Below, one piece after another: positions 1-9,566 of a stretch of 64,000 bases of DNA. The DNA is from Streptococcus pseudopneumoniae. Its GTDB lineage: Bacteria; Bacillota; Bacilli; Lactobacillales; Streptococcaceae. Position 1 is the first letter of the stretch; every line of letters starts with the position of its first letter. The notes beneath the pieces are model-generated. The model did not search any database, was not told the DNA's origin, and saw nothing but the letters and a program-made list of their open reading frames with translations. The stretch covers positions 81,838-145,837 of the forward strand of contig NZ_JVFV01000044.1 in the NCBI RefSeq assembly GCF_001073085.1, in the 5' to 3' direction. A program made the translations under genes and the position numbers.

Positions 1-84
1 TGTGTCAGCCTTACCTTGCCTAACTCAAGTTATGCCTACGGTTAGCTTCCTAGTTTATTCTTTGATTTTCATTGAGTATAAATT
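1..84 (+). repeat. BOX element, degenerate, truncated by window edge
   Basis: The right part (about 42-82) matches the boxC half of the BOX repeats seen intact at 9660, 24062 and 48541 (gcttcctagtttattctt then gattttcattgagtat). The left part is a diverged boxA remnant (cagccttaccttgcc). It ends 13 bases before the ruvA start, so it lies in the ruvA 5' region or the mutL-ruvA type intergenic space. The 5' boundary is outside the window. Confidence 0.75.
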
Positions 85-96
85 GAAGGGAAAATT

Positions 97-690
97 ATGT
101 ACGAATATCTAAAGGGTATCATTACCAAAATTACTGCTAAATACATCGTCCTAGAAGCAAACGGAATCGGCTATATCCTACACGTAGCAAACCCCTATGC
201 CTACTCAGGACAAGTCAATCAGGAAGCGCAAATCTATGTGCATCAAGTTGTTCGTGAAGATGCTCTTCTGCTTTACGGTTTCCGTTCGGAAGACGAGAAA
301 AACCTCTTTCTCAGCTTGATTTCTGTATCAGGCATTGGCCCTGTTTCTGCTCTTGCTATTATCGCAGCTGATGACAATGCAGGTCTCGTTCAAGCTATCG
401 AGACCAAGAATATCACCTACTTGACCAAGTTTCCGAAGATTGGTAAGAAAACAGCCCAGCAGATGGTGCTAGACCTAGAAGGTAAAGTGGTTGTGGCAGG
501 CGATGACCTCCCTGCTAAGACTACTGCTCCATCTAGCAACGATAACCAAGAATTGGAAGAAGCTATGGAAGCTATGTTGGCCTTGGGCTACAAGGCAACC
601 GAGCTTAAGAAAATCAAGAAATTCTTTGAAGGAACTTCAGATACTGCTGAAAACTACATCAAATCTGCCCTTAAGATGTTGGTGAAATAG
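97..690 (+). CDS. ruvA: Holliday junction branch migration protein RuvA
   Basis: A 197-residue protein of normal RuvA length. RuvA tetramers bind Holliday junctions and load the RuvB helicase for branch migration in recombinational repair. The N-terminal OB-fold region begins [12 protein letters not shown]. Two helix-hairpin-helix motifs follow ([11 protein letters not shown] near residue 80 and [13 protein letters not shown] near 110). An acidic, low-complexity linker (about 130-150) leads to the small C-terminal RuvB-binding domain. An AAGGGAAAA stretch serves as a modest Shine-Dalgarno site. It is followed after 9 bases by tag, so the two are probably co-transcribed. Identification is secure. 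Confidence 0.97.
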   Translation: MYEYLKGIITKITAKYIVLEANGIGYILHVANPYAYSGQVNQEAQIYVHQVVREDALLLYGFRSEDEKNLFLSLISVSGIGPVSALAIIAADDNAGLVQAIETKNITYLTKFPKIGKKTAQQMVLDLEGKVVVAGDDLPAKTTAPSSNDNQELEEAMEAMLALGYKATELKKIKKFFEGTSDTAENYIKSALKMLVK

Positions 691-699
691 GAGAAGAAG

Positions 700-1263
700 A
701 TGCCAAAACGCTGTGGCTGGGTTAAAATGAACAACCCTCTATATGTAGCCTACCACGATGAGGAATGGGGCCAGGCCCTCCATGATGACCGAGCACTTTT
801 TGAGTTGCTTTGCATGGAGACTTATCAGGCTGGTCTTTCTTGGGAAACGGTGCTCAATAAACGCCAAGCCTTCCGAAAAGCTTTTTATGGCTATCAAGTC
901 CAACGAGTCGCAGACATGACGGATGAAGAACTGGAAGATCTGATGAATAATTCAGCTATCATCCGCAATCGTGCCAAGATATTTGCCACCCGTGCCAACG
1001 CCCAGGCTTTTCTACAAGTTCAGAAAGAGTATGGCTCTTTTGATGCTTATCTCTGGTCTTTTGTAGATGGGAAGACCTTGGTCAATGATATCCCGGACTA
1101 CAGTCAAGCACCAGCCAAAACGCCTTTGTCTGAAAAAATATCCAAGGATCTCAAAAAACGTGGTTTTAAGTTCACTGGACCAGTCGCTGTCTTGTCCTAT
1201 CTGCAGGTTGCAGGGCTAGTTGATGACCATGAGAATGATTGTGAATGGAAGGGTCTTAAATGA
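700..1263 (+). CDS. tag: DNA-3-methyladenine glycosylase I
   Basis: A 187-residue Tag-family glycosylase that excises 3-methyladenine from alkylated DNA at the start of base excision repair. The family's zinc ligands are visible: Cys5 (PKRCGW), His19 (AYHDEEWG), and His177/Cys181 near the C-terminus (DDHENDCEW). The conserved METYQAGLSWETVL segment follows the N-terminal region. A GGAGAAGA ribosome binding site overlaps the ruvA stop. It sits between ruvA and a CPBP protease gene, with an ATGA overlap to the latter, which indicates translational coupling. Confidence 0.95.
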   Translation: MPKRCGWVKMNNPLYVAYHDEEWGQALHDDRALFELLCMETYQAGLSWETVLNKRQAFRKAFYGYQVQRVADMTDEELEDLMNNSAIIRNRAKIFATRANAQAFLQVQKEYGSFDAYLWSFVDGKTLVNDIPDYSQAPAKTPLSEKISKDLKKRGFKFTGPVAVLSYLQVAGLVDDHENDCEWKGLK

Positions 1264-1934
1264 TGTCTACAAAATATAAGGGAGTTCTGATTTTTGGGAT
1301 TCTCTATATAGTCCTTTTTGTGTTTGATGGTATACGAGTATTTGATGCTCCATTGCCTTCTTCTGCAGGGACCTATTTAGTCTATACCATCATGTTTGTG
1401 TATGGTTGCTTCTTATTTAAGTCCCTATTGCTCCAAAAGTGGGAAGAGGTTAGAAATTCTAAAAGGAAATTTATCTTTGGGGTTTTAAAAGGCTGGGCCT
1501 TGCTTTTCATTTTAACCATTCTCTTTGGGCTCCTATCGGAAATGTTGAGACAGATGTTGGGATTAAGCGGACAGGGACTAAACGAGGCTAATATACAAAC
1601 TGCCTTTAAAGAACAACCACTACTGATAGCGGTTTTTGCCTGTGTCATAGGCCCTTTAGTGGAAGAGCTCTTTTTCCGTCAAATTTTATTGAGATATTTA
1701 AGGAAAAGTCTGCCAACTTGGCTGAGTGTCTTTTTGGTCGGCCTTGCCTTTGCGCTTACTCATATGCACAGTTTGTCTTTATCAGAGTGGGTCGGTGCAG
1801 TCGGATACCTAGGTGGGGGTCTTGCTTTTTCTATTATTTATGTGAAAGAAAAGGAGAATATCTACTATCCCCTACTTGTTCACATGTTAGGCAATAGCCT
1901 AGCCTTGATCATTTTAGCTATCGGTAGTATGTGA
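1260..1934 (+). CDS. CPBP (Abi) family intramembrane metalloprotease
   Basis: A 224-residue polytopic membrane protein of the CPBP/CAAX-protease-like family. The motifs are EExxxR (Glu135, Glu136, Arg140 in GPLVEELFFRQ), HxH at 168-170 (THMH), and HxxxN near the end (His208 and Asn212 in LLVHMLGN). These line a metal-dependent active site inside the membrane. Substrates are not known; streptococcal members are linked to bacteriocin self-immunity or peptide processing, but nothing here shows which. Its ATG overlaps the tag stop codon (ATGA). Either of two adjacent ATG codons could start it. Confidence 0.88.
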   Translation: MMSTKYKGVLIFGILYIVLFVFDGIRVFDAPLPSSAGTYLVYTIMFVYGCFLFKSLLLQKWEEVRNSKRKFIFGVLKGWALLFILTILFGLLSEMLRQMLGLSGQGLNEANIQTAFKEQPLLIAVFACVIGPLVEELFFRQILLRYLRKSLPTWLSVFLVGLAFALTHMHSLSLSEWVGAVGYLGGGLAFSIIYVKEKENIYYPLLVHMLGNSLALIILAIGSM

Positions 1935-1984
1935 TGAAAATGCTAGTAACGATACTGAAAAAAGCTGAGAAATTCTTCCCAGCT

Positions 1985-3016
1985 TTATTTGTTATAGTCA
2001 AAGCGAATGACTTGCTCCATTGCATCTACATGGGCGTGAACTCCGAAGGGGACAATTGCTCTTGGAGTTGCATGTCCGACATTCAGATTATAGACAATTG
2101 GGATATTGCTATCAATGATATCCAATAGTGCCTCTTTATAGTCGTCATAGAAAGTCTCATCCATAGGTTTTCCGACCAAGAGTCCACTGATGACCGCGAA
2201 TATGCCAGTGTCCTTCAAAGTCCGCAACATCTTTTTGAAGTCGTCAGGTTCAGGCTTTTCTTCGCTGGTTTCTAGCAAGAGGATTTTTCCTTCCCAGTCT
2301 GACAAGTCAGGGAAAAGTTTGTATTTTTGGCAGAGGTCTGTGCTATCTGCGTGTAGAGAGTTGTCAAAAATATCATAGAGAGACTCAAGACAACCACCGA
2401 GGATTTTCCCTGCGAATTGAGCATTGCCTTGTAACAAGTCAAAACCTGTATTTTCGTGACTAACACGAGGTGTTCCCAGAGCCTTGGGACTATAATCAGT
2501 CCGTTCCTCATACCAAACGTTACTAGGGCGGATTTCCGAGATTCTACCAGTCTCAATCAATTCTTTAAAGTAGTGAAGGCTATAGTCAAGCATTTCCTTG
2601 TCTAATTCACAAATATCTGCTAAAAAGGATTGCCCATAAAAAGTCTTGATTCCTAGTTTATGCAACATGAGATGGTTCATGGTCGTATCCGAGAAGCCAA
2701 GAAAAATCTTTTGCTTGATAACCTTTTGTAGTTGGTCATTTTCAAAAAGATGGGGCAATAAACGATAGGTATCGTTTCCACCGATGGTGCATAGGATCAT
2801 GTCGATGCTATCATCAGAAAATACCTGAATCAAATCCTCTGCACGAGCTTCAGGATGTTCTTTGATAAAATCTAAGCCTTTTAGCGAATGAGGTAAAAAG
2901 ATAGGATTGAGTCCAAGGCCCTTGAGACGTTGAATACCCAAGTCCACTTCGTGTTTGACAAAGTCTTCTCCGATAATGCCACTAGACAAACTAACAATAC
3001 CAATAGTAGAAACCAT
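1985..3016 (-). CDS. S66 family (LD-carboxypeptidase / MccF-like) protein
   Basis: A 343-residue cytoplasmic protein of the S66 family, whose known members are LD-carboxypeptidases of murein recycling and the microcin C immunity protein MccF. The N-terminal Rossmann-like half carries ILCTIGGNDTYRLLP. The C-terminal half has LLLETSEE and YNLNVGHATPRAIVPFG, which match the family's Glu and His positions. The residue expected to be the nucleophilic Ser (GGxxS) is Thr83. It may be a Thr variant or a diverged enzyme; the substrate is not evident. A well placed ribosome binding site (AGGAGGATGAG) precedes the ATG. It converges on the CPBP gene. Confidence 0.85.
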   Translation of the reverse strand: MVSTIGIVSLSSGIIGEDFVKHEVDLGIQRLKGLGLNPIFLPHSLKGLDFIKEHPEARAEDLIQVFSDDSIDMILCTIGGNDTYRLLPHLFENDQLQKVIKQKIFLGFSDTTMNHLMLHKLGIKTFYGQSFLADICELDKEMLDYSLHYFKELIETGRISEIRPSNVWYEERTDYSPKALGTPRVSHENTGFDLLQGNAQFAGKILGGCLESLYDIFDNSLHADSTDLCQKYKLFPDLSDWEGKILLLETSEEKPEPDDFKKMLRTLKDTGIFAVISGLLVGKPMDETFYDDYKEALLDIIDSNIPIVYNLNVGHATPRAIVPFGVHAHVDAMEQVIRFDYNK

Positions 3017-3121
3017 ATCTCATCCTCCTAGAAATAAATTGATGCTATTGTATCACAAAAGAAGAGGGGAAACAACAAGAATTAGAATCAGAAAAAGGCT
3101 TTTAGATCACAAAAGTAAGCA

Positions 3122-3152
3122 AAAAAGCAACCGCTCGATGTGGTTGCTTTTT
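3122..3152 (-). terminator. Intrinsic terminator downstream of SemiSWEET gene (bidirectional)
   Basis: An 11-bp stem, AAAAAGCAACC / GGTTGCTTTTT, around a 9-base loop. A/T tracts on both sides allow termination in either direction. It lies 16 bases past the SemiSWEET stop on the minus strand. Confidence 0.85.
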
Positions 3153-3167
3153 ATAGTAGTTAATTTC

Positions 3168-3431
3168 TTATAGAGCAGTAAGGAAGGTCAGTCCGCCAAG
3201 GATAACCCCAGCTGAGTTTGGAATGATTAGAATCCAATCTTTCTTAGGCTCTTTTGTCCATCCGTAAATGACCCAGATTAAGCAAGAGACTGCTGCTGAT
3301 AAAGGTTGGAATGGTTGAGCTTTGTTCCCTTGTAAATTGGCAAAAATTTGAGGGATGTAGGCTATAAATACAATAATCCCGATAAAGGCACCAATTGAAC
3401 CGACAATTTGATTAATTCTCTGTTTAGTCAT
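3168..3431 (-). CDS. SemiSWEET family sugar transporter
   Basis: An 87-residue protein with three predicted membrane helices, the size of bacterial SemiSWEET half-transporters, which dimerise to move sugars down a gradient. The PQ-loop motif is plain in the first helix (IAYIPQIFANLQGN), and the third helix holds the conserved N in IPNSAGVILG. Substrate cannot be told from sequence. It is monocistronic, with its own promoter at 3457-3485 and a terminator just past the stop. The ribosome binding site is AAGGAG. Confidence 0.88.
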   Translation of the reverse strand: MTKQRINQIVGSIGAFIGIIVFIAYIPQIFANLQGNKAQPFQPLSAAVSCLIWVIYGWTKEPKKDWILIIPNSAGVILGGLTFLTAL

Positions 3432-3456
3432 ATATATTTCTCCTTATTACTTTATT

Positions 3457-3485
3457 AGTATAACAGAAAAACAACTTGGATTCAA
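3457..3485 (-). promoter_or_regulatory. Sigma-A promoter of the SemiSWEET gene
   Basis: Read on the minus strand: -35 TTGAAT (3480-3485), 17-base spacer, -10 TATACT (3457-3462). The start codon lies 26 bases downstream of the -10. Confidence 0.75.
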
Positions 3486-3631
3486 GGACAAAACCTCGGG
3501 ATTCTAAGGGAAGATTTTACATTAGAATGTTATTAGAAAATGTGGCTACTTTTCTTTGTAGAATCGAAAAATGCTTTGGAGCCAGAATAAAAATAGTCTG
3601 TCTACAAAACACACTACTTTTATTGTTTATC

Positions 3632-4306
3632 TTAATATCTGGCAGGTCCTGCACTTGCGCTCTTAATGTTGAAACGTTTTTTGAGGTAGAAACGTAGGGC
3701 AAGGAGAGCTCCTCCAATCACCAATAAAACAAGTGGTGGGAGGCTGATGTTGATGGCTTGTGGAAGGAAGTTACTCAAGAAGAGGATGAGAACCCAAGCA
3801 AACATAGTCGCTAACATAACCAAAAGTGATTTCCAGAATGGAGGGCGTTGGCTACGGTCAGTATCTGGTCCGTAGTAGCGGTAGATGAAGTGATAGAGAA
3901 GGTAAAAGGCAACTCCACCAAAGGCCCCTACACTGATAAGTGTTACCAAGCCGTAGGCAACGGGTTGGTTTGAGAAGAAGCTCATCAAGGCGCTAACTAC
4001 TGCAAAAAGTCCTGTGATGAAAAGAGCTGAATCTAACATCATCAATTTTGGATCGTCGTTTTCTTTTGGATGTTCTTTTTCGTATTGCTCTTTTTCACTA
4101 AAGCTATGAGCCCAGTGAGTTGGTGCTCCGTAGATTGAACGAGCAGTCACACCTTTTGGTTGTTCTTCAAGGATGTGAGGAATGACTTCTTCAAGGATGG
4201 CCTTGATTTCAGCGTCGGTTTTTCCATCCTTTAGAAATTGTTGAGTTGCAATATGGATAAATTCTTGGTTTTTCTTGGTTAATTCTTTTAAATCAATCTG
4301 TGACAT
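3632..4306 (-). CDS. DUF1129 family membrane protein
   Basis: A 224-residue protein. A charged cytoplasmic N-terminus (1-90; acidic and Lys-rich, with the segment VIPHILEEQPKGVTARSIYG) is followed by four to five predicted membrane helices (about 95-210) and a basic tail. This is the layout of the streptococcal DUF1129 family, of unknown function. It lies 12 bases downstream of corA on the same strand, so it is probably co-transcribed with the Mg2+ channel gene. No catalytic motif is visible. About 200 bases without a gene separate it from the SemiSWEET start. Confidence 0.82.
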   Translation of the reverse strand: MSQIDLKELTKKNQEFIHIATQQFLKDGKTDAEIKAILEEVIPHILEEQPKGVTARSIYGAPTHWAHSFSEKEQYEKEHPKENDDPKLMMLDSALFITGLFAVVSALMSFFSNQPVAYGLVTLISVGAFGGVAFYLLYHFIYRYYGPDTDRSQRPPFWKSLLVMLATMFAWVLILFLSNFLPQAINISLPPLVLLVIGGALLALRFYLKKRFNIKSASAGPARY

Positions 4307-4318
4307 AATAACTCCTGT

Positions 4319-5263
4319 TTAGAACCATTTTTTATGGATGAGGTAAAGAGTGAGAGAGACACTCATAGCAAAGGCGATAAAGACGATGAGCCAGAAAGCA
4401 TGCGGTTCTCCGTTTAGAGGAATTTCATTATCCTTAAAGTTCATTCCGTAGGCTGAGAAAATCATGGTCGGGATGGACATAACGATAGTCACAAGTGCCA
4501 AGGTTTTCATGATATTGTTCTGGTTATTTGAAATGATAGAAGCAAAGGTCTCTGTCATAGAGTGAAGGACGTTTCCATAGATGTCCGCCATCTCGATGGC
4601 CTGTTGCGTTTCAATCAAGGTATCTTCCAGTAAGTCTTCGTCTTCGAGATATTTCTTGATATTGCTAGTTGCGCTGGTCAATTTTTTAATCACGCGCTCA
4701 TTTGTCTTAAGTGAAGCTTTGAAGTAGACGATGGTCTTTTCCAACTCCATGAGTTCAATCAATTCTTCGTTTCGAGTAGACTTGTGAAGTTGACTCTCAA
4801 TCTGCTCACTCTTACGTTCAATTGAACGAAGGGCAGTTAGGTAAATCTCTGCATTGCGGTAGAGGATTTGGAAGATGAAGCGCGACCGCATGAAGGTATA
4901 GAAATTGCGAAGCCTACGATTGATAAAGATATCAAGAAGTGGTAGAGGCTCCAAACAGGTAGTGATGATAGCCTCTTCTGTGATGATAATCCCCAAGGGA
5001 ATAGTCACGTAGTAGGTCTGGTTATTTCTTTCCTCTGTGATTGGGACGTCCACGATAATCAAGGTGTACTCATCTTCGATAGTAATACGAGACATTTCTT
5101 CCGCATCGAGCGGTGCACGGAGGTCTGCGATATCAATATCAAAGGCAGAGGCGATTTCCATCGATTCGCTTTGAGTAGGATTGACGAGATTGATCCAAGT
5201 GCCCGGCTGGAGCGTATCGATCTCTTTAAATTCAGTTGTAGTTGAGAGAAAAACTTGTTTCAT
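4319..5263 (-). CDS. corA: CorA family divalent cation (Mg2+) channel
   Basis: A 314-residue CorA-type transporter. The large N-terminal cytoplasmic funnel domain with long helices (about 140-245) is followed by two C-terminal membrane helices. The signature YGMNF is present at the end of the first helix, and the basic C-terminal tail (HKKW) is retained. CorA pentamers conduct Mg2+ and sometimes Co2+/Ni2+. A TATCTCCTATCC stretch on the plus strand gives an AGGAGATATG start context. It is transcribed divergently from uvrA, with about 140 bases between the starts. Confidence 0.93.
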   Translation of the reverse strand: MKQVFLSTTTEFKEIDTLQPGTWINLVNPTQSESMEIASAFDIDIADLRAPLDAEEMSRITIEDEYTLIIVDVPITEERNNQTYYVTIPLGIIITEEAIITTCLEPLPLLDIFINRRLRNFYTFMRSRFIFQILYRNAEIYLTALRSIERKSEQIESQLHKSTRNEELIELMELEKTIVYFKASLKTNERVIKKLTSATSNIKKYLEDEDLLEDTLIETQQAIEMADIYGNVLHSMTETFASIISNNQNNIMKTLALVTIVMSIPTMIFSAYGMNFKDNEIPLNGEPHAFWLIVFIAFAMSVSLTLYLIHKKWF

Positions 5264-5359
5264 ATCTCCTATCCTTTCCTAATCTATTCCGTGTTCCAGT
5301 GATTTTTGACACCGTACTATTATACTACAAATTCGGTTTTTTTGGTAATAGAATTTCAC

Positions 5360-5374
5360 TTTTTTTGGTATAAT
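5360..5374 (+). promoter_or_regulatory. Extended -10 promoter of uvrA
   Basis: TGGTATAAT (5366-5374) is an extended -10 element. No good -35 sits at 17 bases upstream. This element overlaps an in-frame ATG at 5373, which rules out that upstream start for uvrA. Confidence 0.7.
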
Positions 5375-5405
5375 GGAAAGCAACAATGAACTAGGAAGAA
5401 GTAAT

Positions 5406-8237
5406 ATGCAAGATAAGATTGTCATCCATGGGGCACGCGCCCATAATTTAAAAAATATAGATGTGGAAATTCCGCGTGACAAGCTAGTTGTGGTGACGGG
5501 ACTATCTGGATCAGGAAAGTCTAGTTTAGCCTTTGATACCCTTTATGCAGAAGGGCAACGTCGCTACGTCGAAAGTCTGTCAGCCTACGCTCGTCAGTTT
5601 TTGGGCAATATGGAAAAGCCAGATGTGGACTCTATCGATGGTCTCAGCCCTGCCATTTCCATTGACCAGAAAACGACCAGTAAAAATCCTCGTTCGACGG
5701 TTGGGACAACAACGGAAATCAATGACTACCTACGTCTCCTCTATGCACGTGTCGGAACACCCTACTGTATCAATGGGCATGGGGCTATCAAGGCTTCGTC
5801 AGTAGAGCAGATTGTAGACAAGGTCTTGGAATTGCCAGAACGCCAACGCTTGCAGATTCTAGCTCCCGTGATTCGTAAGAAAAAAGGGCAACATAAGACG
5901 TTGATTGAAAAGATTCAAAAGGATGGTTACGTCCGTGTCCGTGTCGATGGAGTTGTCTACGACGTGACTGAAGTTCCTGAACTTGAAAAGAATAAACAAC
6001 ACAACATTGACGTGGTGGTAGACCGTATTATCATCAAAGATGGTATCCGTAGTCGTCTCTTTGATTCGATTGAAGTAGCTCTCCGTATCGCTGAAGGATA
6101 TGTCGTTATTGATACTATGGATGATTCAGAGTTGCTCTTTTCGGAGCACTATGCTTGTCCAGTATGTGGATTTACGGTTCCAGAACTGGAACCTCGTCTC
6201 TTCTCCTTCAATGCACCGTTTGGCTCCTGTAGTGAGTGTGATGGTTTGGGAATCAAGCTAGAGGTTGATACGGACTTAGTAGTGCCAGATGCTAGCAAGA
6301 CTCTTCGTGAGGGAGCCTTAGCGCCTTGGAACCCTATCTCTTCTAACTATTATCCAAATATGCTGGAACAAGCCATGACAGCCTTTGGAGTGGATATGGA
6401 TACGCCTTTTGAGGACTTGTCTGAGGAGGATAAACATCACATTTTTTATGGTTCAGATGGGAAAGAATTCCATTTCCACTATGAAAATGAATTTGGTGGA
6501 GTTCGTGATATCGATATTCCATTTGAAGGAGTGCTTGGAAATATCAAGCGTCGCTATCATGAAACAAATAGCGACTACACTCGTACACAAATGCGTCTCT
6601 ATATGAACGAGCTGACTTGTGGCACCTGTCATGGTTATCGTCTCAATGACCAAGCCTTGTCTGTTCGTGTAGGAGGAGAGAAAGGACTCCATATCGGAGA
6701 AATTTCAGACCTCTCCATCGCAGACCATTTGGAAGTTATTGACCAGCTAACCCTATCTGAAAATGAGGCTATTATCGCTCGTCCTATCCTGAAGGAAATC
6801 AAGGACCGCTTGACCTTCCTCAATAACGTGGGTCTTAACTATTTAACGTTATCCCGCTCGGCAGGAACCCTATCAGGTGGGGAGAGTCAACGTATTCGTT
6901 TGGCGACCCAGATTGGTTCCAATCTCTCAGGAGTTCTCTATATCCTTGATGAGCCATCCATCGGTCTTCACCAGAGGGACAATGACCGCCTGATTGCCAG
7001 CCTGAAAAAGATGCGTGACTTGGGGAATACCTTGATCGTGGTGGAACACGATGAAGATACTATGCGAGAAGCTGATTATCTGATTGACGTTGGCCCTGGT
7101 GCAGGTGTCTTTGGTGGAGAAATTGTTGCTGCAGGAACGCCTAAACAGGTAGCTCGCAACAGCAAATCCATTACAGGACAGTATCTGTCAGGGAAACGCG
7201 CGATTCCAGTGCCGTCAGAACGTCGTGTAGGAAATGGACGCTTTATCGAAGTGATAGGCGCGCGTGAGAACAACTTGCAAAACATCACCGTTCGTTTCCC
7301 ACTAGGAAAATTCATTGCGGTGACAGGGGTATCTGGTTCAGGGAAGTCTACCTTGATTAATAGCATCCTCAAAAAGGCTATTGCACAAAAGCTCAATCGC
7401 AATTCAGACAAGCCTGGTAAGTTTAAATCCATTACAGGAATCGAGCATATCGATCGTCTGATAGATATTGACCAGAGTCCAATTGGTCGAACACCGAGGT
7501 CTAATCCTGCGACCTATACAGGTGTATTTGATGATATTCGAGACCTCTTTGCTCAGACAAATGAAGCCAAGATTCGTGGCTATAAGAAGGGGCGTTTCAG
7601 TTTCAATGTCAAGGGTGGGCGCTGTGAGGCCTGCTCGGGTGACGGGATTATTAAGATTGAGATGCACTTCTTGCCAGATGTATACGTAGCTTGTGAAGTC
7701 TGCCATGGGACCCGCTACAACAGTGAAACGCTAGAAGTTCACTACAAGGAAAAGAATATCTCGCAAGTCTTGGATATGACAGTCAACGACGCAGTAGAAT
7801 TTTTCCAACATATTCCGAAAATTCAACGCAAACTCCAGACCATCAAAGATGTTGGTCTAGGTTATGTGACCTTGGGACAACCAGCTACGACACTTTCTGG
7901 AGGGGAGGCTCAGCGTATGAAACTGGCTAGTGAACTTCACAAGCGCTCAACAGGGAAGTCTTTCTACATTTTAGATGAACCGACAACTGGTTTGCATACC
8001 GAGGATATCGCTCGCTTACTCACCGTTTTGTCCCGCTTTGTCGATGATGGGAATACAGTTCTCGTCATTGAGCACAATCTGGATGTTATCAAAACAGCAG
8101 ACCATATTATCGACCTAGGACCAGAAGGTGGTGTCGGTGGCGGAACTATTATCGCAACAGGAACACCAGAGGAAGTAGCTGCTAATGAAGCTAGCTATAC
8201 AGGACAGTATTTGAAAGGAAAGTTACATCATGAATAA
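5406..8237 (+). CDS. uvrA: Excinuclease ABC subunit UvrA
   Basis: A 943-residue UvrA, the damage-sensing ATPase of nucleotide excision repair. There are two ABC ATPase modules: Walker [10 protein letters not shown] near the N-terminus and GVSGSGKST in the second half, each with its own signature ([18 protein letters not shown]) and Walker B (ILDEPS, ILDEPT). Zinc-finger cysteines are seen as CPVC/CSEC in the first half and CEAC/CEVC in the second. I chose the ATG at 5406 ([14 protein letters not shown]) with an AGGAAGAAG ribosome binding site; an in-frame ATG at 5373 lies inside the -10 element. It overlaps pepQ by 8 bases. Confidence 0.97.
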   Translation: MQDKIVIHGARAHNLKNIDVEIPRDKLVVVTGLSGSGKSSLAFDTLYAEGQRRYVESLSAYARQFLGNMEKPDVDSIDGLSPAISIDQKTTSKNPRSTVGTTTEINDYLRLLYARVGTPYCINGHGAIKASSVEQIVDKVLELPERQRLQILAPVIRKKKGQHKTLIEKIQKDGYVRVRVDGVVYDVTEVPELEKNKQHNIDVVVDRIIIKDGIRSRLFDSIEVALRIAEGYVVIDTMDDSELLFSEHYACPVCGFTVPELEPRLFSFNAPFGSCSECDGLGIKLEVDTDLVVPDASKTLREGALAPWNPISSNYYPNMLEQAMTAFGVDMDTPFEDLSEEDKHHIFYGSDGKEFHFHYENEFGGVRDIDIPFEGVLGNIKRRYHETNSDYTRTQMRLYMNELTCGTCHGYRLNDQALSVRVGGEKGLHIGEISDLSIADHLEVIDQLTLSENEAIIARPILKEIKDRLTFLNNVGLNYLTLSRSAGTLSGGESQRIRLATQIGSNLSGVLYILDEPSIGLHQRDNDRLIASLKKMRDLGNTLIVVEHDEDTMREADYLIDVGPGAGVFGGEIVAAGTPKQVARNSKSITGQYLSGKRAIPVPSERRVGNGRFIEVIGARENNLQNITVRFPLGKFIAVTGVSGSGKSTLINSILKKAIAQKLNRNSDKPGKFKSITGIEHIDRLIDIDQSPIGRTPRSNPATYTGVFDDIRDLFAQTNEAKIRGYKKGRFSFNVKGGRCEACSGDGIIKIEMHFLPDVYVACEVCHGTRYNSETLEVHYKEKNISQVLDMTVNDAVEFFQHIPKIQRKLQTIKDVGLGYVTLGQPATTLSGGEAQRMKLASELHKRSTGKSFYILDEPTTGLHTEDIARLLTVLSRFVDDGNTVLVIEHNLDVIKTADHIIDLGPEGGVGGGTIIATGTPEEVAANEASYTGQYLKGKLHHE

Positions 8238-9291
8238 ACGTGTACAAGCATTTTTAGATAAAATGCAAGAAAAAGAACTAGATGGAATCATTATCAATAA
8301 CCTTAAAAATGTCTACTATTTGACAGGATTTTGGGGTTCAAATGGGACAGTCTTCATCAGCCGTGACCGTCAGGTCTTAGTGACAGATGCCCGCTATATT
8401 ATCGCTGCCAAGCAAGAAGTAACCGGTTTTGAGATTTTTGCAGAGCGTGACGAGTTGGCTACTATCGCAAAGATTGCAAAAGATATGGGCCTTTCTCGTA
8501 TCGGATTTGAAGATGAGATTTCAGTTTCTTATTACCATCGCATGCAAACCGCCTTTGAAGGTTTAGAATTGCTTCCTCAGACGCAGTTTGTTGAAGCCCT
8601 TCGTATGATTAAGGACGAGACAGAGATTGCGACCATTCGTAAGGCTTGTTCCATCTCAGACCAAGCTTTCCACGATGCCCTTGACTTTATCAAGCTAGGT
8701 AAGACAGAGATTGAAATTGCCAACTTCCTGGACTTCCGTATGCGTGAATTAGGCGCTGCTGGTTTGTCTTTTGACACGATTCTAGCGAGTGGAATCAACT
8801 CTTCTAAACCTCATGCCCACCCAATGCACAAGCCAGTAGAACTAGGCGAAGCTATTACAATGGACTTCGGTTGTCTTTATGACCACTATGTGAGTGATAT
8901 GACTCGGACCATCTACCTCGGTCATGTCAGTGACGAGCAGGCAGAGATTTACAATACAGTTCTAAAAGCCAATCAAGCATTGATTGACCAAGCTAAGGAT
9001 GGTTTAGGTTTCCGTGACTTTGATAAGATTCCTCGTGACATTATTGTGGAAGCAGGTTATGGACAATACTTTACACACGGTATCGGACACGGTATCGGGC
9101 TTGATATCCACGAAGAACCTTACTTCAGTCAAACTTCCAAAGAAGTTATCAAAACTGGTATGGTCTTGACTGATGAACCGGGTATTTATATTGAAGGTAA
9201 ATACGGGGTTCGTATCGAAGACGATATCCTGATTACAGATACCGGTTGTGAATTATTAACCCTTGCTCCAAAAGAATTAATCGTAATCTAA
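8230..9291 (+). CDS. pepQ: Xaa-Pro dipeptidase / aminopeptidase (M24B)
   Basis: A 353-residue cytoplasmic metallopeptidase that cleaves bonds next to proline. The N-terminal creatinase-like domain (1-125) is followed by the pita-bread catalytic domain. The dinuclear metal ligands are visible: MDFG and SDMTRT (two Asp), [13 protein letters not shown] (His), DEPGIYIE (Glu) and RIEDD (Glu). Its start overlaps the uvrA stop by 8 bases with an AAAGGAAAG ribosome binding site, so it is the second gene of the uvrA operon. It could equally be named pepP; length favours the short PepQ-type form. Confidence 0.92.
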   Translation: MNKRVQAFLDKMQEKELDGIIINNLKNVYYLTGFWGSNGTVFISRDRQVLVTDARYIIAAKQEVTGFEIFAERDELATIAKIAKDMGLSRIGFEDEISVSYYHRMQTAFEGLELLPQTQFVEALRMIKDETEIATIRKACSISDQAFHDALDFIKLGKTEIEIANFLDFRMRELGAAGLSFDTILASGINSSKPHAHPMHKPVELGEAITMDFGCLYDHYVSDMTRTIYLGHVSDEQAEIYNTVLKANQALIDQAKDGLGFRDFDKIPRDIIVEAGYGQYFTHGIGHGIGLDIHEEPYFSQTSKEVIKTGMVLTDEPGIYIEGKYGVRIEDDILITDTGCELLTLAPKELIVI

Positions 9292-9309
9292 GAAAAATGA
9301 GATAAATCG

Positions 9310-9338
9310 TTGACTTTTACTAGTTAAAGGTTTATACT
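9310..9338 (+). promoter_or_regulatory. Sigma-A promoter of the mgtA leader
   Basis: -35 TTGACT (9310-9315), 17-base spacer, -10 TATACT (9333-9338). Transcription should begin about 9345, right at the 5' edge of the M-box. Confidence 0.85.
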
Positions 9339-9342
9339 GAAA

Positions 9343-9492
9343 GGCGAAAACGGTAGGTGAGGCTACCATAGGGATACGGATGGCTACCGCAAAGCAGTGG
9401 AGACACTACTCGTTGGTCAACAGTCCTGGTCGCGAAGGTCAAGACTAAGCTCATTTCATTGCCCTATGGAGTTAAAGCTTGAACGAAAACAG
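9343..9492 (+). ncRNA. M-box (ykoK-type) magnesium riboswitch
   Basis: The conserved M-box segments occur in the right order: GGTAGGTGAGGCT (9352-9364), GGCTACCGC (9382-9390), GTTGGTCAACAG (9412-9423), AAGCTC (9447-9452), and the 3' segment GTTAAAGCTTGAACGA (9471-9486). The long-range stem ATAGGG / CCCTAT (about 9369-9374 with 9462-9467) closes it. M-box RNAs fold when Mg2+ is high and shut off Mg2+ uptake genes. Here it precedes an MgtA-type ATPase, which agrees with that role. Confidence 0.9.
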
Positions 9493-9506
9493 ATCATAAG
9501 TTTTTT

Positions 9507-9535
9507 AGTCCTGCCATTTTATGGCAGGACTTTCT
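9507..9535 (+). terminator. Terminator-like hairpin after the M-box
   Basis: A perfect 9-bp stem AGTCCTGCC / GGCAGGACT (9507-9515 with 9523-9531) with a 7-base loop. It follows the M-box by 15 bases. The U-tract is interrupted (ttctgctgtttt), so termination may be partial. It is the likely expression platform of the riboswitch. Confidence 0.65.
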
Positions 9536-9566
9536 GCTGTTTTAAAACAAAGAAAGGAGACAAACG

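Noticed and set aside
100..107. TACGAATA, an exact cin-box, at the ruvA start
   Set aside because: It lies inside the coding sequence (codons Tyr-Glu-Tyr) and has no gene start downstream at the right distance.
5373..5405. Upstream ATG extending uvrA by 11 codons
   Set aside because: The ATG lies within the -10 hexamer TATAAT, so it would not be in the transcript.
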